A stretch of 64,000 nt of DNA from Brachionus manjavacas (GCA_019054805.1 JAHQIY010000018.1:124001-188000), one strand, 5' to 3'; shown: positions 46,620-58,373, numbered from the stretch's first letter. Notes: a model not told the origin generated them from the sequence alone. A program made the numbers and translations.

Positions 46620-47117
46620 CTTTGACATATTACATGGTCGACCAACGCTCGCACTTTTACCAAGTCCTATTGTCCAAGCTTGTTTTGGAAATTCTGTAGA
46701 TAAGCTTCCACGATAGGCAATCCCAATGATGTGCTTGCTCAAGAACATGGACAAGAACATGTACTCAAACGCCAAATGTTGTCTTTGAGGCGAATAATAA
46801 TCCTCGGAAAGTTTCTACGAAATGTTGAATTGTTCCACTCGCATTGATTTAACATTTGACATTTAACATTGATATAATTCTTACAGCGTTCTTAGCCTAT
46901 CGGTTTGAATGTATTATTTTCTAAATCTTTAACATTTTTTTTTAAGGGGAACTTCCTCTTGCTTGTTTAAGAGATTGATTTGCTTTCGGTGTGCGCTGAC
47001 AAAAAAGAAACTTTTACCACCAAATTTTTGCTTTACAACTTTAAGTGCCAAAATCTTTAAGGTAGCGTTTATTTTCACACATTTTATGGATAAATAAACA
47101 AAAATTGATACACACAA
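46620..47117 (-). mobile_element. MULE transposase C-terminal relic
   Basis: LALKVVKQKFGGKSFFF at 46929-47117 matches LLGLKVIKQNFSGKSFFF of the fragment in RIC1 intron 1. Further along, 46640-46860 aligns to the SWIM region of that fragment with several frame breaks and stops. A decayed sister copy in minus orientation. Confidence 0.7.
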
Positions 47118-47208
47118 AAAGTGGATGTGGATTTGAAATTTTTTTATTTATTTAGACACAAGTTATATTAAAAAATAAAAAAAAATAAGATTAACAAATT
47201 TAGATTAA

Positions 47209-47585
47209 TTAATTAGAGTTACAATTAGCACAAAGCCATTTTTTAATCTTAGGAGCATAAGCTTTTTTAACACATTTTAAATGAAAATAATTATTACAAG
47301 AACTACAAACGATAAACTTAGAGTCGCAAGATAAAGAACAAGAGTTGCAAGAATTTAATTGACCATGTGATCTTAATGCTGATAATGTATTTTGCAACAT
47401 TAAGAGAGCATCACTAGTGAAGAAACTTGAAACTAAAGAAGATATTTCATTATTTTCATTCACAAAAGCACAACTAAGTACACTAGGATTAATTTTCGAA
47501 GGTATTACTTGTATATGCTCTTCATCGACGACACGCTCTTTTGAAATGAAACTATCTACACTTGGCTTATTATATTTTATATGTT
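47209..47585 (-). CDS. PHD-type zinc finger reading frame
   Basis: An open minus-strand frame of about 125 codons (ATG-like start only at 47463) ends in a PHD-like Cys4-His-Cys3 cluster: CNSCSLSCDS, VCSSC, FHLKC and WLCANC, then stop. PHD fingers bind histone tails and also occur in ORF1 of some CR1-type LINEs and in other transposon proteins. It could be a terminal exon or a transposon relic. No splice partner was found. Confidence 0.45.
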
Positions 47586-47974
47586 CTTATTCAAGCTTAT
47601 TCCTAATTAATTGATTTGATGAGCTTCAATTATATTTTTTTGATGGATTTCAATGTAAAGAATAAACAAAAAAATATTGTCAATTTGTGGCTAAATAACT
47701 AATTATTTTATATACACAAGAAATTTTTTTTGTTTATTTACAGGTAAATTGTGTGCGATAAAACAAGATATTTATCCACAATTTGTGTTTAAATAAATTC
47801 ACTCAATCTTTAAATCTGAAAAAAGAAGGAAGAAAAAAATTTTTCTTTGCAAAAAAGTTCTTCTAATAATTGAGATATTTTTTACTCTTTTTTATTTAAA
47901 TTTTTTTAAAAAAATCATGCTTTCATATTTTAAATTTTATTTGAATGTAAGTAATTTTTGTTTTTTTTTAATTT
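47586..47974. other. Short noncoding interval
   Basis: AT-rich sequence between the PHD frame and the protease-like gene; nothing recognisable. Confidence 0.4.
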
Positions 47975-49360
47975 CTAATAATTTGAAAGCTTTTGAATCC
48001 AGTCAATATAAGATTCTATTTTTGTGAAAACTCTAAATAAAAAAATTTCAGCTTTATTTTTTTAAATAAAATTTAATTAATTTACGCTGGCGAATGTTCT
48101 GTTGTGCAAGTTACATCATATGAAAGTAGTCCCACTGCAACATACTTTTTCTCATCTTCGACTGTGTCATGGACATACAAGGCCGAGCCGTAATCTCCAT
48201 GACATTGTCCTGTTGAATTTCCGTGTAGGTTGTATTCACCGGCACAAAATTGTAAACTCCAGTTTTTTTCCTTTTCAGGCTGAACATTTTGACACATTGA
48301 ATTATTGTACAAATCCAAACGTACATTATGTTCTACCCAACTTCTAAAAGAACTTCCAGAAGAACTAAAACCTGATACATAGCCATAAATCTTGGAAAGA
48401 AATGAGTCTTCGCTAGAGACTTTTTCTGGTAAGCAAGCCACCTGTACGTATCTATTTAGATTTATTTCATTAACAAATTTTATCACTGCTATATCATTTT
48501 GATAAGTTGTATTATCAAAATCTGGATGCTTTTAAATTAAATTCTATATTTAAATTTTGAGATTTATTTTAATGTCAATTACAATGTATATATCATGGAT
48601 GTCTCCCATTTGAACATGTGGCAAATCCACGCCATAATAAACATAATTATGGGAACCAAAATACATTGTGTAAATTGACTCATAATTTGGATGAAAGTTA
48701 TTGAAGGTAATGTTCACTGTAAAATACCCATTGTAATACCTATCATAAGCTTGAAAATTTTTTTTTATACAATGAGCTGCTGTGAGAGCAGTTCTTCTAT
48801 TAATCAGTACGGCACCACAATGGTCATAAAATTGCACAAGCATTCGTCGATGTCCAATTTTGGAAAAGCCTGTGTACAATAATTCTGTAATGCCACTTGC
48901 TGGCCAACTATATGGAACAGATACAGCGCTGTATTTATGAGCGTTGTGATCAAAATATGTAACTCCACATTCTAAATGTTAAAAAATAAATAAAAAATTG
49001 ATTTATTAATTTTATTAAATAACAAAAATTATATTTTCTACCATCACAGTGATCTCTGCCATTTCCTGAATATCCGTAATTACATTTGCAATCTGCTTGA
49101 AATGGTTTATTGAAACAAGTAGCATTTGGATGGCACAAAGTATGCAAGCATGGAACTTAATAGTTAAAATAAGTGATTGATCGTTGCATTGATTTTTACT
49201 TACAGGCACCAGTTATTATTATGGCTATTAAGCCAAGCAGAAAAATGGCCATTCCTAAAGCGCCATAAGAAATGAGAAAAAATCTATGCAGCTTTAAATT
49301 AGAGTATAGAGTTAATTTCACTTCTGGGGAAACCTTTTGTTGGACTGTTTCTTCTATCAT
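47975..49360 (-). CDS. Membrane-anchored serine protease homologue, catalytically dead
   Basis: Exons 49204-49360, 49042-49155, 48583-48971, 48086-48528 and 47975-48032 agree in phase and give 386 residues. Residues 27-52 are a single hydrophobic segment, so a type II signal anchor. Next comes an EGF-like domain (about 55-90, six Cys, GYSGNG), then a chymotrypsin fold: TAAHC (His157), NDIAVIKF (Asp232), CAG, and a C-terminal VFTKIESYIDWI helix. The nucleophile motif GDSGG is replaced by GDYGS, Tyr333 (codon 48190-48192), and no RIVGG-type activation site is visible. It is therefore a serine protease homologue, probably a binding or regulatory ectoprotein. Protease-homologue status is direct from sequence; function is not. 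Confidence 0.88.
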
Positions 49361-49747
49361 ATTTATTTTTTAATTGGAATTTTTTTGATGATATTAAACA
49401 TTTATATTTGGCATTATCACATACTGAGACGCTTTGAAAATGCTTACCCAAATTAAGTTTTGCTAATTTTCATTTTTAATTCAATTTTTCGAATCAATAA
49501 GTAATTATACAATTAATGAAAAATAAGCCAAACTTGAGCTCGTTTTTGACAAATAATAATATTTCTATTAAAATCACGCTTCATTGTAAATTTTTTAAAA
49601 GAATGTTAACCAAAATTTCAATCCAAAAAAAATTTTTTTCTAAAAGAATGCATGAAAAATTTAGTTTTAAACCGAAAAAAATTTTACCTGGTAAAAGTAA
49701 CTATCACAATTATAAATTTGTTTGAATTTTTTGAACATGGAACTAAC

Positions 49748-49792
49748 CTGAGATTTTATATCGAAACCAGAGCAACTAGGACAGCAAGACAT
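49748..49792 (-). CDS. Possible alternative first exon of the protease homologue
   Basis: An ATG opens a 15-codon frame with three Cys near the start (MSCCPSC), ending at CAG|GTTAGT, a reasonable donor. Joined to a purine-rich acceptor at about 49330 it would enter the same frame as the protease homologue before its membrane anchor. An N-terminal Cys cluster could be palmitoylated. Weakly supported. Confidence 0.25.
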
Positions 49793-50299
49793 TTAAAATA
49801 AAATAATTTTTCTTTTTTTTATATTTAATTTAAATTGAAATAATTTAAAATTTTAATTATTTTTTCTAAAAATCTTGCTGTAAAACCTTAAAAACAGAAA
49901 AAAACTTTGTTAGTCTAGGATTAATTAAAAAATTTTATTAATTTAATGGAGTGAAGATTTTAAAAAATCAATCTGTTCTGATTCAAATAAAATAATTTTT
50001 ATAATTTTTATATTTAATTTGAATTGAAATAAATGTAAAAATTATTTCTGATATTTTTTAATTCAATGGCTTGATAGTTGGCTTTATAATTCAAAATTTA
50101 TTCAAAAATTTAATTACTTTTTTTAAACATCTTGCTGTAAAACCTTGAAAACAGAAAAAACTTTCTAGTCTTTGGATTAATTTTAAAATTTTATTAATTT
50201 AATGGAGTAAAGATTTTAATAAAACAATTTGTTCTTATTTAGCTTGTTAAGATCATCGATAATATTAACTAATTGATTTTTATTTGTTTTTATTTTTTT
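49793..50299. other. AT-rich interval with a direct repeat
   Basis: No gene. Two related segments, at about 49868-49960 and 50130-50220, share AAATCTTGCTGTAAAACCTT/AACATCTTGCTGTAAAACCTT-type sequence and a following AATTTAATGGAGT block, a local duplication about 260 bp apart. Confidence 0.5.
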
Positions 50300-52215
50300 G
50301 TTTCTTACTAGTTTTAGAGATAGAGCTCTTTCAGAATAAAATACTAAATAAAATCATAATAAAGTTAGACAGATAAAATAAAAATAAAGTTAAAATACAA
50401 TGAAAAGAATATTTAAAAGACATATTTTGAAATAGGGTGTAATATATGACACATGTTTACATAATTGAAGCTTAAGGAAAAAACGAAATAGAAAAGTAGA
50501 AATTACAGAATGGAGTCGGGTACTCGGTATATCCTGATTCAAAACCCGCTTTGTATTCTTAAACTAGTCTGACAACCAATGGAATAGAATGACTCAATCC
50601 TGTCCCAATTCAAGCAAGGAAAATAGTATAAAATTGATATGACTAATGATTAATATAAATTTCCTAGTGTATTTTGATAAAGACACCATTTTTTATATGG
50701 TTGCATCTTAATTAGATTATATGTTGTTCTGCAACGCTCTTCAATTTCGTCTACCAGTTTATTAAAATTCAGTATTATTAAAACTTCACTTGATGTAATT
50801 TCTTAAGAATTCAGTTTTGTAGCTTTTCTACGACTGATAGGGAATACTTTTATGCAAAGCAGACATGATTTTCTCTGTAATTTTATCATTTGGCTCATCC
50901 ATAGTGAGTAAAAATTCACTAAAAATAACCATATGTACATCTGAAATCTCGATGAACTATTGTTCATTTGTTTGGTCTGCGCTTATGTCCCCACTTTGAA
51001 TATAATTTATAATGTTTTTACTGTTTTAAATAGTTCAATGTTCTGAAATCCTTTTTTAATTAAAATAGCTACTTTTCTTCCATAATTTTTGCGTGGTTTC
51101 GTTACTGGCTGATAATTTTGAAAATCGAAAAAAATAATTGTTTTGAATAGTACTTAGCTAAAAAATTTCTTGTTTAAAGATGAATCTAACTAGGTAAATA
51201 AAGACAATTCCAGTGTGTAATTACTAATCTGTTCTAAGAAAAGGATTTTTGTTCATTGTATTTTTGAGTTAAGTAATAGTTTGCATATGAGTCAATTATT
51301 GTTGTTCTAAAACTTTCAGTATCATTAAAGGACACCTTTCTCTTGGTCTTTATCGTAATCTTTAAGTTAATCAATCCTTCTACTGTGATTCGTTGGACAA
51401 TGAATCTTGATATGTTTACTTGCTTGAAAATTGATTTGAACGGACATTTTAATGACTTTTCATCTTGTTACTTAATTATTTCCACATTTAAGCTGTTTAC
51501 TTGTTAGGAAACTTTTATTAAATAAACTGGATAAACTGGCATTTTTCGGGAACATCAATGTCAAACTTTTTTGTTTTATTTGAGAAATATTTTCTTATTC
51601 TTCTGGAATCACTAGATTGAAGTAAATTTTAACTCGTTCAATCGCTTTAAGTGTCTCAGGTGATGCAAAAACAACATTGCTCAGATAAATCCGTTTAGAT
51701 TGTATTTCACAAGCTTGGTTTTTTACAAGAAAGTTTTCAAAATTGTTACCTTAAAGAAAAAAAGAATTTCTTTGTGTTCACCAATTCAAATTACGGTTAA
51801 TTTCAAATGAACTGATCTGCTTTTTCGGACAGGAAGATTTTACTCGTTTCATACTGTTTTTAACACGTATGTCTTTGGATGTTTAATCTGAAGTTTGCTC
51901 AGCGTTTTTGTCTAAAAATTTCCGGTTGAAAGTGAAATCTAATTATCGAGTACTTTTTTGTCTCTGGTCTTTCTTGTGAGAATCTTCAAGTTTGAACAAG
52001 TCTCCATTTATTTTGAATGAAGCTATCAGGCTTGTATGTATGCTCAGGGCTCTTTTGACTGCAAATTGTGTTTCTTCAGAAGCAATTGGAACTTCTGATG
52101 CAATTTTCACGTCACTTTCATTAAAATTGGCCAAGTTTTGTACAACCTTGAGTCCATTTAACTTTACTGACGATTCTATATTTAAAATTTCAACTTCAAG
52201 ACCATCCATTTCAAT
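50300..52215 (-). mobile_element. Minus-strand LINE relic related to the 52-57 kb LINE
   Basis: From right to left: an ORF1 fragment (51943-52209) with ASFKINGDLFKLED, matching REININGTNFRLED of the intact-ended LINE; then at 51000-51130 an endonuclease segment FDFQNYQPVTKPRKNYG followed by VAILIKKG, matching FQNYQFLTKPRNKYGGG and VAILIKEG; then a 3' end at 50310-50340 carrying the shared AGAGCTCTTTCAGAATA motif (plus strand). The reverse transcriptase part is deleted. Frames are badly decayed. Confidence 0.75.
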
Positions 52216-52231
52216 GGCATGTACAATTATA

Positions 52232-52257
52232 CAGTATGTAGCAAAAGTTTAGAAATT
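52232..52257 (+). repeat. Left outer inverted repeat of the Tc1 element
   Basis: Reads CAGTATGTAGCAAAAGTTTA and onward, mirrored at 58233-58258 with one mismatch, and is preceded by TA. Its separation from the rest of the element marks where the LINE entered. Confidence 0.75.
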
Positions 52258-52416
52258 GGTTATTTTATTTATCTTAAATTGTTTATTTGTTGTATTTTAC
52301 GAAAAATTGAGTGCAAAAGAAAAAAAATAAAAGCACTAATTTGTAGAATTTTTTTGTTTGAAAAATCAAATTTAATTAATAGCGTCATCACGTGTTAAAA
52401 AACCGTTGAAAGTTGT

Positions 52417-53622
52417 GTGTTGGCAATGTCGCTCAACAAAACAAACCAAAACCGACGGTGGATATTTAAAAATTCGGTCAAGCTAAATCTGAAGAGGTTA
52501 GACAAACCGATTAGCCATAAGGTCTTATTTGGTTCACTGGATATCGTACTAAACCAGGTGGAAAATGATGCGATCACATCTGTCTACAATTTTTCTTCAA
52601 ACAAAGTATGGATAATCGAGTTTAATGCTGCTTTTAATGTTACCCAAATCTTCGATCGTGAAATCAATATTAATGGAACCAATTTCAGACTTGAAGATGC
52701 AAATAAAGTCCCGGATCTCAGAAGGTATTGTACTTTTCGATTTCACTTCTTGCCCTCTGATTTCGAGAATCATAGACTTGAAACCTTCTTTAATGCTGTT
52801 CGAATTGATGGACTCAATATTGAACACATTACCGAAGAAAAATATAAAGATAGACCCGAGAGGAAAAATGGTGTCAGAAGAGTAAGAATATCATTTCCAA
52901 AAGAAGTTGAGAACATTATTGGAAGCTTGTCAGGCCCTACAATAATGTATGGTTTAAAGTGTCTTGTGTCAATTGTTGGACAAAAGCAGAAATGCTATTT
53001 TTGTGATGAAGAAGGGCACAACATAGCGAAATGCCCTGTCAAAGAAAAACTATGCGAAAAGTGTCATCAGAAAGGACACTTAACACAAAAATGCTCCATT
53101 GCTGAAAAGCTAAAGTCGCTTGAGAGGAAAAAGATTGACTACAATGATCTTTACATTGACCAAGAAGAAACCCAATCAATAATTGAAGCTGACCTAAAAG
53201 ACAATGATGAAAATCTGATGCCAAAAATGCCTGGATATCAGCCATCAAATCTCGATGACGTAATGTCAGAAATTAGTCCTCAAGACCTCAAAACTTCAGT
53301 GTAAGAAGACAGTTTGGTAAGCCATTTAAACGATCTTCTACCATTAAGTCAGAGACCTGTCAATGTCCTCTCAAATGATCAGAATGAGACTGAAGCTTTT
53401 TTCCAAACAAAAAATCAAATCAAGAGATTTCCCGAATCTGATCCAAATGAAAAAGAGCTCACCGAAAATTAATCAAAGAAACCATTAGTTGTATTAGAAA
53501 ATCAAAACGACAGTACCTTCGAGTCTGAATCAAACAGTTCAACAACTGAATGTTCAATTCAAGTAGATCAATCATCTAACAAAATTGGTCAGCAAACTGC
53601 AAGTCAAGAAAATTTAGAATGA
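52417..53622 (+). pseudogene. LINE ORF1, nucleic-acid-binding protein
   Basis: The frame runs 401 codons from ATG at 52417 to TGA at 53620-53622 with two internal in-frame stops (53302-53304 and near 53470). Two retroviral-type zinc knuckles lie at about 53000-53090: CYFCDEEGHNIAKC and CEKCHQKGHLTQKC. ORF1 proteins bind the element RNA. Its stop overlaps the ORF2 start in an ATGA arrangement. Confidence 0.85.
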
Positions 53623-56430
53623 ACAAGAAGCTAAATAAATCAACTTTAAGAACAAAACCTCTTAATAAAACAAGGTTAGTAATTACACACTGGAATTGTC
53701 TTCATTTACCTAGTAGGGTTCATCTCTTAGACAATTTTTTAGCTCAAAAATGTCCCGACATTGTTTTGCTCAATGAATTAAAGATAGATTTGAGTGAGGC
53801 AAATATTTATCTTGATTTTCAAAATTATCAGTTCTTAACAAAACCTCGCAACAAGTACGGAGGAGGAGTAGCTATTTTAATTAAAGAAGGAATCGAATTT
53901 ATACAAGATTTTTCTTACGAGGAATTCAATTCCGAACTCCTTTGTATAAAAATGAACTTAGGAAAGAATAATGAACTGTTTGTATTTAGTCTTTATAATC
54001 CACCTAATGTGCTTCTGAACTTTGAGTTTTTTAAAACAGTAAATAAAACATGTAGAAACTACATTTTAGGTGGTGATCTAAACGCTAGAACAAAGCAAAT
54101 AGGCTGCGTAGGGGAAAATGAAATCGGGATAATATTAGAAAGAATAATCAACGAGCTAGACTTTTCAGTAATCAATGATAAGCATCCTACTTTCAATATT
54201 TTTAATAAGAATTACTTTGAAATTCTTGACCTTTTTTTAGTTTCATCTTCATTGATTGACAAATTACCGACTTTAGTGTCTTAAATAGTCAAGACATGAC
54301 TAGTGACCATTTCCCAATCGAAGCATCGATTTCTATGGGCTATCAATTAGAAAATAAATCAGCAGCTAAAAGGCTTAACTATAAGAAAGCAAACTGGCAA
54401 TTATTCAGCGAGATTTTAAATTCTCAAATAGTGAATGTCACTGAAAGTTCCCTCACAATAGATCAACTAAATGATAAAATAACAGAAAAAAATTATTTCT
54501 GCTTCACATAAAAGCATTCCATATCTTTCTCAGAAAATCTACAAAACGAGTCTTCCGCCAAACATTGTTAATTTGATAAAAGAACGTAGGAAAGTAAGAA
54601 GAAATTACCAGAAAACTCGCTGTCAAAAGCTCAAGCAAAAATTTAATCAACTTACATCTGAGTTAAAGGCCTCTTTAAAAAAATTCTGGAATCAAAATTG
54701 GTTTGATTTTATTGAGAAGATGGGAAAAAACCCACTGACAAGTAGACCTTTTTGGAAAAAAATAAATAAATTTAGAACAAAAAAGGATCAAATTTAATTC
54801 CTAAATTGATTTTAAATGAAAGGGAATTCAAAACTAATGAAGAAAAGGGAAAATGCTTTGGAGAACTCTTATCGTCAATATTTAGTCCTAATTCTGATTT
54901 AATTGATACTAAGAAAGATATCGAAATTCTAAATTCTAACTCTGTTTTCTTTAGGAATTATAACCAGTCTAATTTTAATGATCCAATTTGCTTAAATGAA
55001 TTAATTATGGCTTTAAAGAGATTAAAAAATGAAGCGGCATCAGGACCTGACCAAATTCATAATTTAATGTTAAAAAACTTACCTAGAAATTCATTAATAG
55101 AAATCATAGAACTTTTTAATTTAACTCTTCGAGAAGGTAGAGTCCCGAAAGCGTGGAAAACATCTTACATTACTATGATTCAAAAAAGGCCTCTAGTTTA
55201 CACGATCCTTTAAATTATAGACCAATTATTATAACGAGTTGTTTAGGAAAGCTACTGGAACGCATAGTATATTCAAGATTATACAATTTTTTAGAGCAAA
55301 ATTCACTCCTTATCCAGGAGCAATCTGGATTTAGGAAACACCGGCGAACAGCAGATAATCTTTTCTTCTTAATTCAAAAAATTGTGGAATCATTTAATAG
55401 AAAAAAGAGTTTGCGGCCTTTTTTTGATATTTCTAAAGCCTTTGATAGGGTTTGGCATGAAGGTTTACTTTTTAAATTGATTAAAATAAATCCACCTCAT
55501 TACTTGACTAACTGGATAAAATCCTTTTTAGACTCTAGGACATTTAAGGTAAATGTGAATGACCATTTGAGCGAAGAATATCAAATAACTGCAAGTGTTC
55601 CTCAAGGCTCAGTAATTAGTCCTCTTTTATTTAGTATATACATTAATGACATCCCTAAAAGAAACAAAACAAATAATGAATACTCTCTGCTTTTTGCAGA
55701 TGATCTAGTTACATTCTTCATTTATAACAAAAAAGGGAACCTAGAAAATAAGATCAATAAATACCTCAACTAATTAGAACAATGGCTTATTAAGTGGAAA
55801 ATGAAGATATCGGTTGAAAAGTCGTGTTCATTAGTCTTTTCTAGGTACAAAAAAGAGAGTGATAATCTTAACTTAAAAATTTATGGAAACAGAATAGAGA
55901 GACAAAAAGAAATCAAGTTTCTTGGTATTAAATTTGATTCTAAATTAAACTTTAATATACTGGTAGATGAAATTAAAGAGCGCTGCAATAAAAGGCTAAA
56001 TATTATTAAGATATTGTCAAACAAAAAATGGGGTCTTAATCAGAACACACTAGGAAATCTATATAAATCTTTAGTCGGATCAATTTTAGACTATTCTTTT
56101 CCTTGCTTGAATTCATTTTCAGAAAATAATATCAAAAAACTACAAGCAATTCAGAATACAGCAGTCAGATCTATTCTTAAGTTAAAATATGATACTCCCT
56201 CCAACATCGTACATCATGAGGCTTTTAATAAACTAAAATTACTAACAGTCTCGAATCGGCTTTTTGAATTGAGTGAGAGATATGTTGGGGCAGGACTGAG
56301 TCATTCTATTCCATTGGTTGTAAGACTGGTGAAGGAATACAAAGAAGGTTTCGAATCAAGATATATTGACTACCCAACTCCATTGTGTAATTGCTACCTT
56401 ACTATTTCTTCTTTTTTTCCTGAAACTTGA
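53619..56430 (+). pseudogene. LINE ORF2, endonuclease and reverse transcriptase
   Basis: Spread over three frames with at least five breaks. Endonuclease (53619-54340): THWNCLHL, NELK, GGGVAILIK, GGDLNAR and SDHFPIEA. Reverse transcriptase (55000-55760): ASGPDQIHN, YRPIIITSCLGKLLERI, QSGFRKHRRTADNL, DISKAFDRVWHEGL, SVPQGSVISPLLF and the catalytic FADD. A C-terminal region runs to 56430. The two-domain order is that of Jockey/CR1-type LINEs. Confidence 0.9.
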
Positions 56431-57009
56431 TCTATTTAAACATGAGCCACATGTAACAATCTTTTCCAATTTTATATATTCTTAATTTTCATTTATTTAG
56501 CTTATTTACTTTTTTTTAATTCTTTTTTTTTTTTTTTTTTTTTATCTTATTTTATTAACTTTAATTTTATTTTTATTTTATTTTATTTCATTTTTATTTT
56601 ATTTTTTTTAATTTTTAACTTATTCTGAAGGAGCTCTAGCTCGGTACAGAAAACAAAATAAATAAATAAATAAAATAATTTTTTTTTCTCTACAATTTGA
56701 TATATGACACTCGGAATAAAATATAATTAACTTTTAGATATTTATAATGAAAAAACTTCCTCTAAAAAATAAAAAATAAAAGTCGGTGCAAAAGTTTAGA
56801 AATTCGGATAATCCTAAAGTTTTAGCAACCATTGCTACCTTTTTTCACACCTTTATGATTAATTCTTAAATAGCTTCTAATTTTGATTAAATTGTGCTCT
56901 TAAACTGCTTAATATAAATACTCTCCAACTACTTAGGTCCTTTCAAAATAACTTAACCAAAAAATCTTAATTTTGCCAAAAAATTGGTAAAAAAAACGTC
57001 TCTAGCCCA

Positions 57010-58014
57010 CTAAAATGGCAGATCGTGGGTCTGCTAAAAAGTGGAGATAAATAGCAAAATGAGATAGCCAACATGTTAGGTGTATCTCCAAAATGTGTCT
57101 CTTCAACTAAAAAACGATATGAAGAGACTGGTACTGTGTCTGATCGAAGCCGTTCTGGTAGACCTCGGAAGTTGACTTTTAGGGATGAAAATTACATTTT
57201 TAGAGAGATAAGAAAAGATCCTACATCAAGCTATCAAAAACTCGCCACTGATTTTAATTCTAAGACTCAGGAGGTAAGGATAAGTAAGTCTACTGTAATG
57301 AGATTTCTCAAAAAAAAAAGTTTAGAGTCCCATACAGCGGTCAGAAAACCCCTTTTATCTATAAAAGATATACAAAAAAGATATAAGTGGTGTAAACAGA
57401 GACTTAATTGGACAGTTAATAATTGGTCCAGAGTTATTTTCAGTGACGAGTCCAATTTTGAGGTCTTCAATCGTAAGTCAAGAGTAATCGTAAAAAGGTT
57501 TAAAAATGAAAAGTTTCATCCGAAGTTCTGTATACCAAGGTTACAAAACGGTGGAGGGTCAGCTGGTATCTGGGGATGCATTACCTACAAAGGCACTGGT
57601 ATAAGCAACATTTATACAGGACGAATAAATCAATTTGTCTACAAAGACACCTTGGAAAACAACCTTTTACCATCTGTTGAACTGCTATTTGAGCCAGACG
57701 ACCCTTGAATTTTTCAGCAAGATGGCGCTTCGGCACATACTGCCCACTCAGTAAGGGACTGGTTGAAAGAACAGAACATTGAGGTTTTGCCATGGTGTGC
57801 CCGTTCACCAGATCTCAACCCAATCGAGAACTTATGGTCATACATGGATGCCAAAATGGTAAACACAAAGGTAACCTCTATCGAGCATTTAAAAGAGGTT
57901 TTACACAAAGAGTGGTTAAAGATTCCGACTGAGTACGTACAAAAGTTGATTTAATCTATGCCAAAAAGAGTTTTGGCTTGTTATAAGGCAAAGGCGGTCA
58001 TTTTAAATATTAAA
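57010..58014 (+). pseudogene. Tc1 transposase, DD34E, three nonsense codons
   Basis: Read as one frame with stops at 57052-57054 (TAG), 57706-57708 (TGA) and 57952-57954 (TAA). It has a helix-turn-helix N-terminal half (EIANMLGVSPKCV), a GRPRK motif, and a full catalytic triad: Asp in IFSDESNFEV, Asp in IFQQDGASAH, and Glu in SPDLNPIENLW exactly 34 residues after the second Asp. Apart from the three point stops the frame is intact, indicating fairly recent inactivation. Confidence 0.88.
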
Positions 58015-58232
58015 TTGTAAAAAATTCTAAACTTTTGAACCATTTTTTTTTTTTAATTTATTGTATCCTTTTTTTCTTTTGTATTTTTTTTGGGATTTTT
58101 TTTTCACTTAATTTTTTTTTTGACATTATGATCTTGGATTGATGACAAATAAAAATTTGAAAAAAACACCGCTTTTTTTATTTTCCCGCCTATTATATAC
58201 GCAAAAACAATTCTTTTGTTAACGAAAAAAAA

Positions 58233-58258
58233 AATTTCTAAACTTTTGCAACATACTG
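58233..58258 (-). repeat. Right outer inverted repeat of the Tc1 element
   Basis: Inverted match to 52232-52257, followed by TA. The inner repeat of this end is at 58023-58041. Confidence 0.75.
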
Positions 58259-58373
58259 TATATGTAATGTAAAATAGTTGCAATTACAAATAGTCTTATA
58301 TTTACATTGAAATTCAAATTACTTATTACAAATTTTCGTGACCAAAATTTTGTGACCAATATCTTTAGGTATA

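Larger units (their letters stand above)
52380..56680 (+). mobile_element. Jockey-like LINE with ORF1 and ORF2, decayed
   Basis: A near full-length non-LTR retrotransposon: ORF1 with zinc knuckles, ORF2 with apurinic endonuclease and reverse transcriptase, and a 3' end TATTCTGAAGGAGCTCTAGC followed by an AAATAAATAAATAAA tail. It lies inside the Tc1 element and in the same orientation. Multiple stops and frameshifts mean the copy is inactive. The 5' boundary is approximate. Related 3' ends are found at 29950 and 50310. Confidence 0.88.
52232..58258 (+). mobile_element. Tc1/mariner element with paired end repeats, split by a LINE
   Basis: Outer inverted ends CAGTATGTWGCAAAAGTTTAG are at 52232-52257 and 58233-58258, each bordered by TA (52230-52231, 58259-58260). 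Inner copies of GCAAAAGTTTAGAAATT lie at 56788-56804 and, inverted and degenerate, at 58023-58041. Two repeats per end about 210 bp apart is the IR/DR layout known from Sleeping Beauty-type elements. A LINE of about 4.3 kb lies between the left outer and left inner repeat, so the original element was about 1.7 kb. The transposase is a pseudogene. Confidence 0.75.
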
